From contig NZ_FQWM01000001.1 of assembly GCF_900129685.1 (NCBI RefSeq), positions 310,001 through 374,000 on the forward strand: DNA of 64,000 nucleotides. The letters run 5' to 3'. The notes under the pieces are model-generated. The model was not told where the DNA came from and did not search any database. It worked only from the letters and a program-made list of their open reading frames with translations. A program made the translations under genes and the position numbers. Positions 1-8,175 of this stretch are shown here, in pieces (within the stretch, counting starts at the first letter, position 1; each line of letters opens with the position of its first letter). This DNA is from Cognatishimia maritima. GTDB lineage: Bacteria; Pseudomonadota; Alphaproteobacteria; Rhodobacterales; Rhodobacteraceae.

Positions 1-326
1 TCTGTCAAACGTATGGGCGGCGGCGCAAGCACCAGGCGATCTGCCGGTGCAGCCGCTGTGCCTTTCGCGGCGACGCTGTTCACGGAAAGCCCCTGATGGG
101 CCGCCCGCAATCCGCCGGGGTCCGCCGGTTGCTCCCGCATCGGGCCTTCGATGGCGCGCACTACGGGAATGCCGCTGACATCACGCACCAACAATTTGTA
201 GCCCCAAACACCGGCCCCAACGACAAGTCCAAGCGAGACAATCGCCCCTGCCCAATTGGCCAAACTGCTGGTGATTTGCCGGGAATCTGTCTGCGGCGCA
301 GACTCATTCATGGAAATTTGTGCCAT
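1..326 (-). CDS. SPOR-domain family envelope protein, N-terminal part
   Basis: Only the N-terminal 108 residues lie in the window; the gene runs off the left edge. A short polar N-terminus is followed by one transmembrane segment (about residues 24-43) and then a Pro/Ala-rich periplasmic stretch with GIPVVRA and a GPMREQP element. I know this architecture from the SPOR proteins found directly downstream of argS in Rhodobacterales; the SPOR domain itself, which binds denuded peptidoglycan at the septum, would be outside the window. The ATG at 326 has an AAGAGG ribosome site 5 nt upstream, and no other start exists after the in-frame stop at 387-389. It is co-directional with argS, 107 nt away. 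The family call rests on context plus the N-terminal layout, so it is moderate. Confidence 0.6.
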   Translation of the reverse strand, partial: MAQISMNESAPQTDSRQITSSLANWAGAIVSLGLVVGAGVWGYKLLVRDVSGIPVVRAIEGPMREQPADPGGLRAAHQGLSVNSVAAKGTAAAPADRLVLAPPPIRLT

Positions 327-433
327 GCTCGCCTCTTGGGGATCGTCAGCGGCCTCGGGCCGAGTTGATCCAACTGTCCAGCGAGATTATCGCCGGGGTT
401 TTTGCCATTGCCTCACCCCGGCGATCTATGTGC

Positions 434-2179
434 TTATCGCATCTCTTGTGCCGGAGTTACCCCCAAGATACCAAGTCCTGCGGAAATAACAATGGCGACG
501 GCGCGCGCTAGGGCGATTTTCGCCTGTGTTGTTTGGGCGTTGTCTTCTTGTACGAACCGCAGTTCCGGCTTGTCTTTGCCGGTGTGGTAGAGGCTGTGCA
601 ATTCGCTAGCGAGTTCATAGAGGTAGAAGGCCACCCGGTGCGGTTCGTTTGTGCGGCCCGCGATTTCAACCAGACGCGGCCATTCGGCCACCTTCTTGGC
701 CACCGCGATCTCTGCGGCGTCAGACAAGAGCGTCAGGTCAGCACCTGCAATCGTCGCGTCGGACACGTCGATCCCAGCTTCACCCGCCTTCTTCACCGCA
801 GAACACACCCGCGCATGGGCGTATTGCACGTAAAAGACTGGGTTGTCTTTGGATTGCTCTAGGACTTTGTCAAAGTCAAAATCCAGTGGCGCGTCGTTTT
901 TGCGGGTCAGCATCACAAAGCGGGTCACATCAGAACCAACCTGATCCACCACATCGCGCAGGGTGACAAAGGTCCCTGCCCGCTTGGACATCTTGAATGG
1001 CTCTCCATTTTTGAAAAGCTTCACAAGCTGCGTCAGCTTGATGTCGATCGCTGTCTGGCCGTCGGACAGCGCTGAAACCGCCGCCTTCATCCGTTTTACA
1101 TAGCCGCCATGATCTGCCCCGAAGATGTCGATCAACAGGTCAAAACCACGTTGCACTTTGTCGTAGTGGTAAGCGATGTCCGGCGCGAAATAGGTCCAAG
1201 ACCCATCCGATTTCTTCACCGGGCGGTCGACATCATCGCCATGATCGGTCGAACGGAATAGGGTCTGCTCACGCGGCTCCCAATCTTCGGGCTTTTTGCC
1301 TTTTGGTGGCTCCAGCACGCCTTCATAGATCAGGCCCTTACTTTCCAAGGACTCCAAGGCGGCCTCGATCCGGCCCGTGCCGTAAAGTGACTTTTCGGAA
1401 TAGAACACATCCATTTCGATGTTCAGCTGTTTCAGGTCCGCACGAATAAGGTCCATCATCTTTTCGGTGGCATATTCGCGCACCTCTGCCAGCCAAACGC
1501 TTTCGTCTTGGCCAACATAGGCGTCACCGACTTTCTCTTTCAGCGCTTCCCCGACAGGGATCAGGTAGTCGCCCGGATAGGTGCCGTCTTCAAACGCGAC
1601 CTCTTGGCCGTGCGCTTCGAGGTAGCGCAGGTAGACAGACCGCGCGAGCACATCGACCTGCGCGCCGCCATCGTTGATGTAATACTCGCGTGTCACATCG
1701 TAGCCCGCAAAATCCAGCAGCGACGCCAGCGCATCGCCAAAGACCGCGCCACGTGTGTGGCCCACATGCAAAGGACCCGTCGGGTTGGCAGAGACATATT
1801 CAACGTTGACCCGCTTGCCTTCACCCATGTCAGAGCGGCCAAAATCCATCCCCTCGGTCAAAACCGCCTGAACCAGACCCTGCCACAGGTTTGCCGCCAG
1901 CCGAAGGTTCAAGAACCCAGGCCCGGCCACCTCGGCGGTGTCAATACGCGTGTCGTTCGCAAGCTTGCCTGCCAGCGCAACAGCAATATCGCGCGGCTTC
2001 ATCTTGGCCGGTTTTGCCAGCACCATCGCAGCATTGGTTGCCATATCGCCATGTGCTGCATCGCGTGGCGGCTCGACCGCGACATTTGTGAAATCCAGCC
2101 CCTCTGGCAACACGCCGTCGGCTTGCATTGCACCCAGTTGCTCGATCACCAGATCGCGGATTTCAGAAAACAGGTTCAT
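434..2179 (-). CDS. argS: Arginyl-tRNA synthetase
   Basis: Class I aminoacyl-tRNA synthetase that charges tRNA-Arg with arginine in the cytoplasm. At 581 residues it is full length. The N-terminal additional domain (about residues 1-100) is followed by the catalytic Rossmann fold with the HIGH-type signature HVGH in HVGHTRG, the KMSK loop in FKMSKRAGT, and a C-terminal DALR anticodon-binding helical domain ending in VTPAQEMR. The ATG at 2179 is preferred over the TTG one codon upstream because AAAGGA sits 8 nt ahead of it. The gene lies between a Rossmann-like protein and the SPOR gene, all on the minus strand, the arrangement I recall for Rhodobacterales. Confidence 0.97.
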   Translation of the reverse strand: MNLFSEIRDLVIEQLGAMQADGVLPEGLDFTNVAVEPPRDAAHGDMATNAAMVLAKPAKMKPRDIAVALAGKLANDTRIDTAEVAGPGFLNLRLAANLWQGLVQAVLTEGMDFGRSDMGEGKRVNVEYVSANPTGPLHVGHTRGAVFGDALASLLDFAGYDVTREYYINDGGAQVDVLARSVYLRYLEAHGQEVAFEDGTYPGDYLIPVGEALKEKVGDAYVGQDESVWLAEVREYATEKMMDLIRADLKQLNIEMDVFYSEKSLYGTGRIEAALESLESKGLIYEGVLEPPKGKKPEDWEPREQTLFRSTDHGDDVDRPVKKSDGSWTYFAPDIAYHYDKVQRGFDLLIDIFGADHGGYVKRMKAAVSALSDGQTAIDIKLTQLVKLFKNGEPFKMSKRAGTFVTLRDVVDQVGSDVTRFVMLTRKNDAPLDFDFDKVLEQSKDNPVFYVQYAHARVCSAVKKAGEAGIDVSDATIAGADLTLLSDAAEIAVAKKVAEWPRLVEIAGRTNEPHRVAFYLYELASELHSLYHTGKDKPELRFVQEDNAQTTQAKIALARAVAIVISAGLGILGVTPAQEMR

Positions 2180-2239
2180 CAACTATGTCCTTTTGCTTTG
2201 GACGCGGTTTACCACCGCCAGAGCGCAGGTCAATGCGCG

Positions 2240-2842
2240 TCAGTAAGAGGTCGCGCTGATCGGGACCTGAACACCAGTGAAATTGTGCCACCCGGCCTGC
2301 GCAGCGATATCGACAGCTTTCGCCATGGATGCTGCAGAAGCCCCTTTTTCAGGCCGGAGCAGATTGTGCGTCACACTCCAATCCGCCCAGCGTTTCGCCA
2401 AAAGGTCCGCGAGCTGTAAATGCCCAGCTTCCGCGACTTGCAATTTGACAGGATCACTGCGCCGCGCCTTGGGCACAACAGAGATCACGCACCCTTCGGC
2501 TGCTCGCAAAGCGGGTTCAAAGGCATGCAACATTGTACGGCTGATCTGTAACTGCTTTTCGCCGCTCTGTGGGCTGCTGAGGCTGACCATGTCGATCAAG
2601 ATATCAATGGGTTCTGCTCCCCAGATATCGCCCACGACCTTGCAATTGGCAGCAGACAGCTCGCGCAGTGGCAGCGGCTCAAGCAGTTCTACATTTCGAC
2701 GCGCCATGGACATCAATTCTGTACACTCCATGTCCATCAGGATTGCCCGCGCATTTGCGCTTTCAAGCACAGGCAGCAGGCACCACGTCAAGTCACAGGC
2801 TGCGCCCGCAATAAAGACCGTTTTGTCCGCAAATATATCCAT
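2240..2842 (-). CDS. Degenerate Rossmann-fold (SDR-like) protein
   Basis: A 200-residue protein whose start resembles a short-chain dehydrogenase beta1-alpha1-beta2 unit (TVFIAGAACDLTW, then AILMD ending in an acidic residue). The Gly-rich TGxxxGIG loop is reduced to GAACDLTW and no YxxxK catalytic pair is obvious. The middle (PIDILIDMVSL, CVISVVP) keeps the strand pattern expected of the NAG and ISS regions of an SDR. It is therefore best read as a non-catalytic or highly divergent SDR relative. It sits 70 nt downstream of dgt and upstream of argS on the same strand, so it is probably cotranscribed. No clear ribosome site precedes the ATG at 2842. Function unknown. Confidence 0.7.
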   Translation of the reverse strand: MDIFADKTVFIAGAACDLTWCLLPVLESANARAILMDMECTELMSMARRNVELLEPLPLRELSAANCKVVGDIWGAEPIDILIDMVSLSSPQSGEKQLQISRTMLHAFEPALRAAEGCVISVVPKARRSDPVKLQVAEAGHLQLADLLAKRWADWSVTHNLLRPEKGASAASMAKAVDIAAQAGWHNFTGVQVPISATSY

Positions 2843-2911
2843 GTGAGCGGCTTAGACCATCGCAGGCAGAAGGAACAGTCGGATTTACGTGACCTTTTGC
2901 GGCCAATGGCA

Positions 2912-4063
2912 TCAGAGCGGCAGTTTTTCACCCATCAGCCGCTCATATTCCATCAAGGCAAAGCGATCCGTCATGCCAGCAATATAGTCAGACACTTTGC
3001 GCGCCACGGCGGTTTCATCTGGCAGCTGTTTCACATCGTCCTGCCAAGCTAGCGGCAAAAGGTCGGTCCGCTGCATGAAAAGCGGAAACAAAGCCTCGAC
3101 CACCTTAGTCACCTGCGCCCGTTTTTCCATCACCGAAGGCGCGCGATACATGCGTGAAAACAGGAACTTACGGATCACATTTAATTTCTCGATGAAGGCG
3201 TCTGAAAAGGCAATGACCGGCGCACCATGATTGCGGATATCCTCGACCGTCCGCGCGCCGCTTTGCTCCAGCAGCTGCCGCGATGTGTCGATCACATCCG
3301 CGACCATGACGCCAAACACCCGCCGCAGCGCCTCATGTTTGCGGCGGCTTTGGCTAAGGCCGGGGTATTTCCTGTCCACTGCGGCAAAGGCCTCTCCGAT
3401 CACCGGCAGAGACATAATGTCAGCTTCCGTGAACAGCCCGGCCCGCAATCCGTCCTGCAGATCGTGGTTGTTATAAGCGATATCATCGGCCAAAGCCGCC
3501 ACCTGCGCTTCGGCGCTGGCGTGGGTGTGCAGTTCCAAATCATGCAACGCGTTGTAGTCTGCCAGCGCATAAGGAATGTCACCCACAACCGGCCCGTTGT
3601 GTTTTGCGATCCCTTCGAGGCACTCCCAGGTCAGGTTGATCCCGTCAAATTCGGCATAGTGGCGCTCCAACGAGGTCACGATTTTCACCGCCTGCGCATT
3701 GTGGTCAAAACCGCCAAAAGGCTGCATTAGGGCATGCAATGCGTCCTCACCCGTATGGCCAAATGGCGTGTGCCCCAGATCATGTGCCAAGGCGACGGCC
3801 TCTGTCAGTTCTTGATTCAGACCCAGCGCGCCGGAAATGGTCCGGGCCACCTGCGCCACCTCAATCGAATGGGTCAATCGTGTGCGGTAATAGTCGCCCT
3901 CATGTTCGACAAAAACCTGCGTCTTGTGTTTTAGCCGTCGAAAGGCGCTGGAATGAATGATCCGGTCGCGGTCGCGCTGAAAACAAGAGCGAAACGCGCT
4001 TTCCTCTTCGCTTATGCGACGTCCCCGCGCCTTGTCAGGGTCTGATGCAATTGCCGCGATCAT
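2912..4063 (-). CDS. dgt: dGTPase-like HD-domain triphosphohydrolase
   Basis: HD-superfamily phosphohydrolase of the deoxyguanosinetriphosphate triphosphohydrolase-like family, which removes tripolyphosphate from dNTPs and trims dNTP pools. Visible metal-binding elements are TRLTHSIEVAQVARTI (first His) and HDLGHTPFGHTGE (the HD pair), preceded by the family motif SAFRRLKHKTQVF. At 383 residues it fits the shorter type 2 subgroup. Start choice: ATG at 4063 and GTG at 4066 share an AAGGA site; the ATG has the better spacing (8 nt). It is divergently transcribed from the Fe-S carrier gene that starts about 100 nt away. Confidence 0.93.
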   Translation of the reverse strand: MIAAIASDPDKARGRRISEEESAFRSCFQRDRDRIIHSSAFRRLKHKTQVFVEHEGDYYRTRLTHSIEVAQVARTISGALGLNQELTEAVALAHDLGHTPFGHTGEDALHALMQPFGGFDHNAQAVKIVTSLERHYAEFDGINLTWECLEGIAKHNGPVVGDIPYALADYNALHDLELHTHASAEAQVAALADDIAYNNHDLQDGLRAGLFTEADIMSLPVIGEAFAAVDRKYPGLSQSRRKHEALRRVFGVMVADVIDTSRQLLEQSGARTVEDIRNHGAPVIAFSDAFIEKLNVIRKFLFSRMYRAPSVMEKRAQVTKVVEALFPLFMQRTDLLPLAWQDDVKQLPDETAVARKVSDYIAGMTDRFALMEYERLMGEKLPL

Positions 4064-4163
4064 CACGCTTGTCCTTGTGGCCTGCTCTTGTGCAACTTAT
4101 ATTGCAGTCTGCGTGGAACAAACTCTGGGTGCAACCGCCCAAATGCCTGTCAGGAGTGACAAA

Positions 4164-4487
4164 ATGCAACTGCCGCCAAAAGTAACGGACCGTGCCTTTG
4201 AACGTCTCGCCGAAATCGGTGCGGGCGATCAGGGGCAAGCTTTGCGCGTCGCGGTCGAGGGCGGTGGCTGTTCCGGGTTTCAGTACGAAATCAAACTGGA
4301 CGCGCCTGCCGACGATGATCTGGTGCTGGAAGGTCAGGGCCAGAAAGTCGTGGTCGACAGCGTGTCACTCCCGTTCCTGACGGGGGCCGTCATTGATTTC
4401 AGCGAAGAACTGATTGGCGCGCGTTTCGTGATCGAAAACCCCAATGCCACCAGCTCCTGCGGCTGCGGCACTAGCTTTTCGATGTAA
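4164..4487 (+). CDS. erpA: A-type iron-sulfur carrier (HesB/IscA/ErpA family)
   Basis: A 107-residue A-type carrier that delivers Fe-S clusters to apoproteins. The three ligand cysteines are Cys36 (GGGCSGFQ), Cys99 and Cys101 (SCGCGTSF). Length and the C-terminal CGCG motif match ErpA/IscA closely. The ATG at 4164 is chosen because AGGAG lies 7 nt upstream; an in-frame extension to 4014 would overlap the dgt promoter region and lacks homology to the family. A second A-type carrier (sufA) occurs at 27951, so the two probably serve different targets. The gene symbol is by family resemblance and could equally be an IscA. Confidence 0.88.
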   Translation: MQLPPKVTDRAFERLAEIGAGDQGQALRVAVEGGGCSGFQYEIKLDAPADDDLVLEGQGQKVVVDSVSLPFLTGAVIDFSEELIGARFVIENPNATSSCGCGTSFSM

Positions 4488-4492
4488 GCCCT

Positions 4493-4927
4493 TTATCTGG
4501 CTGCAAAATCGGCAAAGGACCGCATCAGCGCTTGCGTCTGCTGCTTGAAGGCCGCTGGCCGCAACATCGCCATCAGCCCATAAAGCCCCTTGAGCTTCAT
4601 TTCCAAGTCAACACGCCACAGGGTGCCGCCGTCGTCAGTTTCTTCAAAGCTATTGCGAGAGATGCTGGCCGATTGGTCTGACACATAAGACACCATGTAG
4701 GAGCGTGGGAAATCCTTTGCCAAGATCGTCTCGATCATCTCAAAGGGGCGATCACCGACCCTAAAATTCAACAGGCTGGTCGCCCCGACCGTGCCCGGTT
4801 CACCCTCCAACGGCTCCATGCTTTGAAACCCCGGTTGCCAATGACGGCGCTGACGGTGATCGGTCAAGAGTTCCACAACCCGGTCCCGGTGCAGATCAAT
4901 TTTCTGTTCGGCAAAGTATTTCATCAT
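4493..4927 (-). CDS. SRPBCC-family protein
   Basis: About 144 residues with the helix-grip START/Bet v1-like pattern: an N-terminal strand KYFAEQKIDL, a helix with VVELLTDH and RRHWQPGFQSMEPLEGEPGTV, a beta-rich centre, and a long C-terminal helix. Relatives bind hydrophobic ligands; the ligand here is unknown. Two adjacent ATG codons (4927 and 4924) follow an AGGTG site, so I start here; a longer form from 4969 lacks a ribosome site and would add 14 residues foreign to the family. Its stop lies 5 nt from that of the convergent Fe-S carrier gene, and it is divergent from xth. Confidence 0.75.
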   Translation of the reverse strand: MMKYFAEQKIDLHRDRVVELLTDHRQRRHWQPGFQSMEPLEGEPGTVGATSLLNFRVGDRPFEMIETILAKDFPRSYMVSYVSDQSASISRNSFEETDDGGTLWRVDLEMKLKGLYGLMAMLRPAAFKQQTQALMRSFADFAAR

Positions 4928-4978
4928 GGCACCTGAATTCGGGTTGAGCGTACCCTTTGATAGCGCCATAGTCGCCGC

Positions 4979-5758
4979 ATGAAAATCGCGACTTTCAATA
5001 TCAACGGCATCAAAGCCCGGATCAACGCCCTGCCCGATTGGCTCGACGAAGCGCAGCCGGATGTGGTTTTATTGCAGGAAATCAAATCAGTAGACGAAGC
5101 TTTCCCGCGCGAAATCTTTGAAGATCGCGGGTATCAGGTCGAAACCCACGGACAAAAAAGTTTCAACGGTGTGGCGATCTTGTCGAAACTCCCGCTTGAG
5201 GACATCACCCGCGGCTTACCCGGCGATGACGACGACGAACAGGCTCGTTGGATTGAAGCAACCGTGATGGGCGAAACGCCGGTGCATGTATGCGGGCTGT
5301 ATCTGCCAAACGGCAACCCGGTTCCGGGACCAAAGTATGACTACAAACTCGCTTGGATGGAACGCCTGCAGGCCCGCGCAGAAGATCTGCTAAAGGCTGA
5401 AGAACCGTTTTTGATGGCTGGGGACTACAATATCATTCCGCAAGATGAGGATGCCCGTCGCCCTGAAGCCTGGCAAGAAGATGCTTTGGCGCGCCCTGAA
5501 AGCCGCGCAGCCTATCGCCGCTTGCTGAATTTGGGTTTCACCGAAGCATTCCGCGCCCGGACCTTTGGGCCGGAACATTATTCTTTCTGGGATTACCAAG
5601 CCGGTGCGTGGAATCGCGATGATGGCATTCGGATTGATCACTTCTTGCTGTCCCCGCAATGTGCGGACTTGCTAGTGGATTGTCAGATCGACAAAGAAGT
5701 GCGTGGGCGAGAGAAACCGTCCGACCACGTGCCAGTTTGGGTGGAGTTGGCGGCTTAG
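4979..5758 (+). CDS. xth: Exodeoxyribonuclease III
   Basis: AP endonuclease/3'-5' exonuclease of the EEP superfamily, acting in base-excision repair. The 259-residue protein begins with the classical MKIATFNINGIKARI, carries the metal-binding Glu in LLQEIKSVDEAFP, the active-site Tyr/Asp/Asn segments (CGLYLPNGNP, MAGDYNIIPQDEDA), and ends with the catalytic SDHVPVWVEL. Full length for ExoIII/XthA. Its ATG lies about 50 nt from that of the divergent SRPBCC gene. Confidence 0.95.
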   Translation: MKIATFNINGIKARINALPDWLDEAQPDVVLLQEIKSVDEAFPREIFEDRGYQVETHGQKSFNGVAILSKLPLEDITRGLPGDDDDEQARWIEATVMGETPVHVCGLYLPNGNPVPGPKYDYKLAWMERLQARAEDLLKAEEPFLMAGDYNIIPQDEDARRPEAWQEDALARPESRAAYRRLLNLGFTEAFRARTFGPEHYSFWDYQAGAWNRDDGIRIDHFLLSPQCADLLVDCQIDKEVRGREKPSDHVPVWVELAA

Positions 5759-5781
5759 CCAGACCTAGAAATGTGTTCGGG

Positions 5782-6216
5782 TCAGTTCTTAACACGCTCC
5801 CAATCTACGAACGCAGTCACTCTCTTTCCTTGAAAATCAGCGTTTCTTGCGCTCAGACGCAAGTGATCACCGTCTATTTCGACGTGCCTCACTTGTTCTG
5901 TCCCGAGCCAGTTCGGCGTGGACGACTGAGACACATTATGCGTGACTTGCGTGCCCGAGAACGTATATCGCCCCGCATATGAAATATGGGACAGAAAGGC
6001 GTTTGTATACTCCTCAGCGCTGGCAACAAATGGATCGTTTGATTCAAACGGTGGGCGCTGGTTCGTCATCATATGAACAAAGACGTGGCCGTCCTCTGAA
6101 TAATGAATGAATCCAGAGACATCCTGACCAAAGGGATGTGTCTTTTCGCCAGTCTCATCGACATTGTACCAACTGAGTAACGACCATGTGCCCAATAGCG
6201 GTATGCGATCTCTCAT
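5782..6216 (-). CDS. Lipocalin-like domain protein
   Basis: A 144-residue protein matching the lipocalin-like family (Lipocalin_5 type): it opens with LLGTWSLLSW, continues with GFIHYSEDGHVFVHMM, GRYTFSGTQVTHNV and closes with the strand KRVTAFVDWERV. No signal peptide is present, so it is likely cytoplasmic. The ligand or reaction is unknown; such proteins often sit near oxidoreductases, and an FAD monooxygenase lies just upstream on the same strand (90 nt gap). The start is supported by AGGAGG 7 nt before the ATG. Confidence 0.75.
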   Translation of the reverse strand: MRDRIPLLGTWSLLSWYNVDETGEKTHPFGQDVSGFIHYSEDGHVFVHMMTNQRPPFESNDPFVASAEEYTNAFLSHISYAGRYTFSGTQVTHNVSQSSTPNWLGTEQVRHVEIDGDHLRLSARNADFQGKRVTAFVDWERVKN

Positions 6217-6305
6217 CCAATGCCCTCCTGCGTGAAAGTCCCACGATCACACAGGCGACCCAATCCGGTCAAGCATGCCCCAATATAGTCAGCACCGAAA
6301 AGCTA

Positions 6306-7478
6306 TTAATCGGAAGTCACATCAAACCGATAAATCCAATCAAACTGCCCCATCATCTTTCTCGGGGCCAGGGCACCAAGCAACCGCATCCCGGTATGCG
6401 CTGCCATTCTCATTGGCAAGCCCGACAAATGGTATTTCCACGCATTACCAGAGGCTTGCGCCACGATCTTCGTGCATCTTTCATGGCGACGGGATTGATA
6501 AAGCGCCAATGCGACCGAAATATCCTCTGCGCCGGATAGGCTATCCGCCAGCATCCAAGCATCTTCCATCGCCATGACCGCGCCTTGCGCCATGAAGGGC
6601 AAAGTGGGGTGCGCAGCGTCGCCCAGTATCGCGACGTTTTCTCCAAACCATTTCTGGGCAACCGGGTGACGGAACAGGCCCCATAGGCCAACCTCCGTCA
6701 CTTCCTCCAACAGCGCAGGCACCATTCCGCCAAAATCTGCAAAGGCCGCGCGCAGGTTTTTAGGGTCGTCGCGATGGGTCCAGCCTTCTTCGACCCACTC
6801 CATTCGCTCTTGCACAGCGACAAGATTGACCAGCTCACCGCCCCGCAGTGGGTAGCTGACCACATGCCGCTTTGGCCCCATATGCACCTGAGCCACATTC
6901 GGGTGGTTCATCGTATTGGGCACTGTCGCCCGCCACGCGGTTTGGTGGGTGAAAAACGGCGCAGTGGTGCCATTCAGGGCTTTCCGGACGACCGAATGCA
7001 GACCGTCTGCACCAATGATCAAATCGGCGGAGAAACTGTCCCCATTGGCAAGCGCCACGGTAGGTCGTGTCCCGGGAGTCACCGTCGTCGCCTGTTTCAA
7101 AAGCTTGATGGACACGCCCGCCTCACGACAAGCCGTCGCCAATAAATCAATTAAATCAGCGCGATGGACAAAGAAATAATCCTGATCCGCTTCCAATAGA
7201 CCAAGATCCAGCCGCGTGACCAGCCGCCCTGCCTTGTAGTCGCGCAGTTCAACCGCTTCGGCCTTCACGCTGACCGCGCGGATGGCGTCTCCCAGCCCTA
7301 GGGCGCGTAGTACACAGACCCCGTTTGGGCTGATCTGGATGCCCGCGCCCACTTCGCTGATCTTTTCGGCTTGTTCCAACACGGTCACCTGCGCTCCGCG
7401 CTGCGCCAAGGCCAGCGCAGCCGTCAGCCCGCCAATGCCGCCGCCCAAAACGCCGATATTCATGCCGATCAGTGTCAT
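6306..7478 (-). CDS. FAD-dependent aromatic monooxygenase (salicylate hydroxylase-like)
   Basis: Group A flavoprotein monooxygenase of 390 residues. The FAD ADP-binding loop is IGVLGGGIGGLTAALALAQ near residue 8, followed by the acidic residue after strand beta2 (VLEQA). The NAD(P)H/FAD motif is LIIGADGLHSVVR, and the second FAD motif is ILGDAAHPTLPFMAQGA near residue 290. The EVGAGIQISPN signature after the first motif is typical of salicylate 1-monooxygenase and 3-hydroxybenzoate 6-hydroxylase relatives. The aromatic substrate cannot be read from sequence. The next ATG (7463) could also serve as start. dksA lies upstream on the same strand, separated by a terminator. Confidence 0.85.
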   Translation of the reverse strand: MTLIGMNIGVLGGGIGGLTAALALAQRGAQVTVLEQAEKISEVGAGIQISPNGVCVLRALGLGDAIRAVSVKAEAVELRDYKAGRLVTRLDLGLLEADQDYFFVHRADLIDLLATACREAGVSIKLLKQATTVTPGTRPTVALANGDSFSADLIIGADGLHSVVRKALNGTTAPFFTHQTAWRATVPNTMNHPNVAQVHMGPKRHVVSYPLRGGELVNLVAVQERMEWVEEGWTHRDDPKNLRAAFADFGGMVPALLEEVTEVGLWGLFRHPVAQKWFGENVAILGDAAHPTLPFMAQGAVMAMEDAWMLADSLSGAEDISVALALYQSRRHERCTKIVAQASGNAWKYHLSGLPMRMAAHTGMRLLGALAPRKMMGQFDWIYRFDVTSD

Positions 7479-7497
7479 CTTCGCCGTTTCCGTCTTT

Positions 7498-7536
7498 CAA
7501 AAACAAAACCGCCGGAACGCATCCACGCCCGGCGGT
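7498..7536 (-). terminator. Rho-independent terminator of dksA
   Basis: An 8-bp stem (ACCGCCGG at 7508-7515 with CCGGCGGT at 7529-7536) and a 13-nt loop, followed on the minus strand by a TTTTGTTTTT run. It lies just after the dksA stop and before the monooxygenase start. Confidence 0.8.
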
Positions 7537-7561
7537 CTTAATCCATCCAATTCCCAAGCGA

Positions 7562-7984
7562 TCAGTCGTCGCGGTGGACTTTTTCCCGGCGCTCGTGGCG
7601 TTCCTGCGCCTCAAGCGTCATGGTCGCGATTGGTCGCGCGTCCAGACGTTTCAGTGAAATTGGGTCACCGGTCACTTCGCAGTAGCCATATTCACCTTCA
7701 TCGATCCGACGCAGGGCAGAATCAATTTTGGCAACCAGCTTGCGCTGACGGTCCCGTGTACGCAGTTCCAGCGCGCGGTCCGTTTCTTCGCTGGCGCGGT
7801 CAGCAATATCGGGAATGTTGCGCGTATTGCCCTGCAATCCCGTAATTGTGTCCCGGCTGCCCGCCAAGAGTTCTTCTTTCCAATCAATCAGCTTGCGTCG
7901 AAAATATTCAATCTGACGGTCGTTCATAAACGGCTCGTCATCCGCAGGAACATAATCTTCCGGCAGGAAAACTTCAGCTTTCAT
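7562..7984 (-). CDS. dksA: DksA-family RNA polymerase-binding regulator, zinc-finger depleted
   Basis: A 140-residue secondary-channel regulator that works with ppGpp on RNA polymerase. The coiled-coil domain (about residues 20-95) keeps the tip motif D59-x-x-D62-x-A64 in IPDIADRAS, and the ELRTRDRQRKLVAKI helix is close to E. coli DksA. The globular domain keeps only one of the four zinc cysteines: Cys102 in GYCEVTG, while the others are replaced by Thr105, Thr123 and Ala126. I recall that Rhodobacter-type DksA also deviates in this way, so this is likely functional. The ATG at 7984 has AGGGAG 6 nt upstream; the 18-codon upstream extension is not supported. Confidence 0.93.
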   Translation of the reverse strand: MKAEVFLPEDYVPADDEPFMNDRQIEYFRRKLIDWKEELLAGSRDTITGLQGNTRNIPDIADRASEETDRALELRTRDRQRKLVAKIDSALRRIDEGEYGYCEVTGDPISLKRLDARPIATMTLEAQERHERREKVHRDD

Positions 7985-8175
7985 TTTTGCTCCCTCATCG
8001 TGGCTCGCGCCAGAGGCAACCAACCCCTCAAAACGCAAAACCCCCTAACTGGGCCGGATGTATCGCAGTGATTGCAGATTGTCACTACCTCAAGTGACCG
8101 CATTGCAGTGAAAAGGCCATCTGGTTACCTTGGCCTCTGTGAACGCGGCACAATTGAGCAAAGAGGCAAGCACCA

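Noticed and set aside
1508-2419. 303-codon open frame on the plus strand
   Set aside because: Antisense to argS and the end of the SDR-like gene; shadow.
4014-4163. N-terminal extension of the HesB/IscA gene
   Set aside because: Hydrophobic, non-homologous extension overlapping the dgt start; AGGAG supports ATG 4164.
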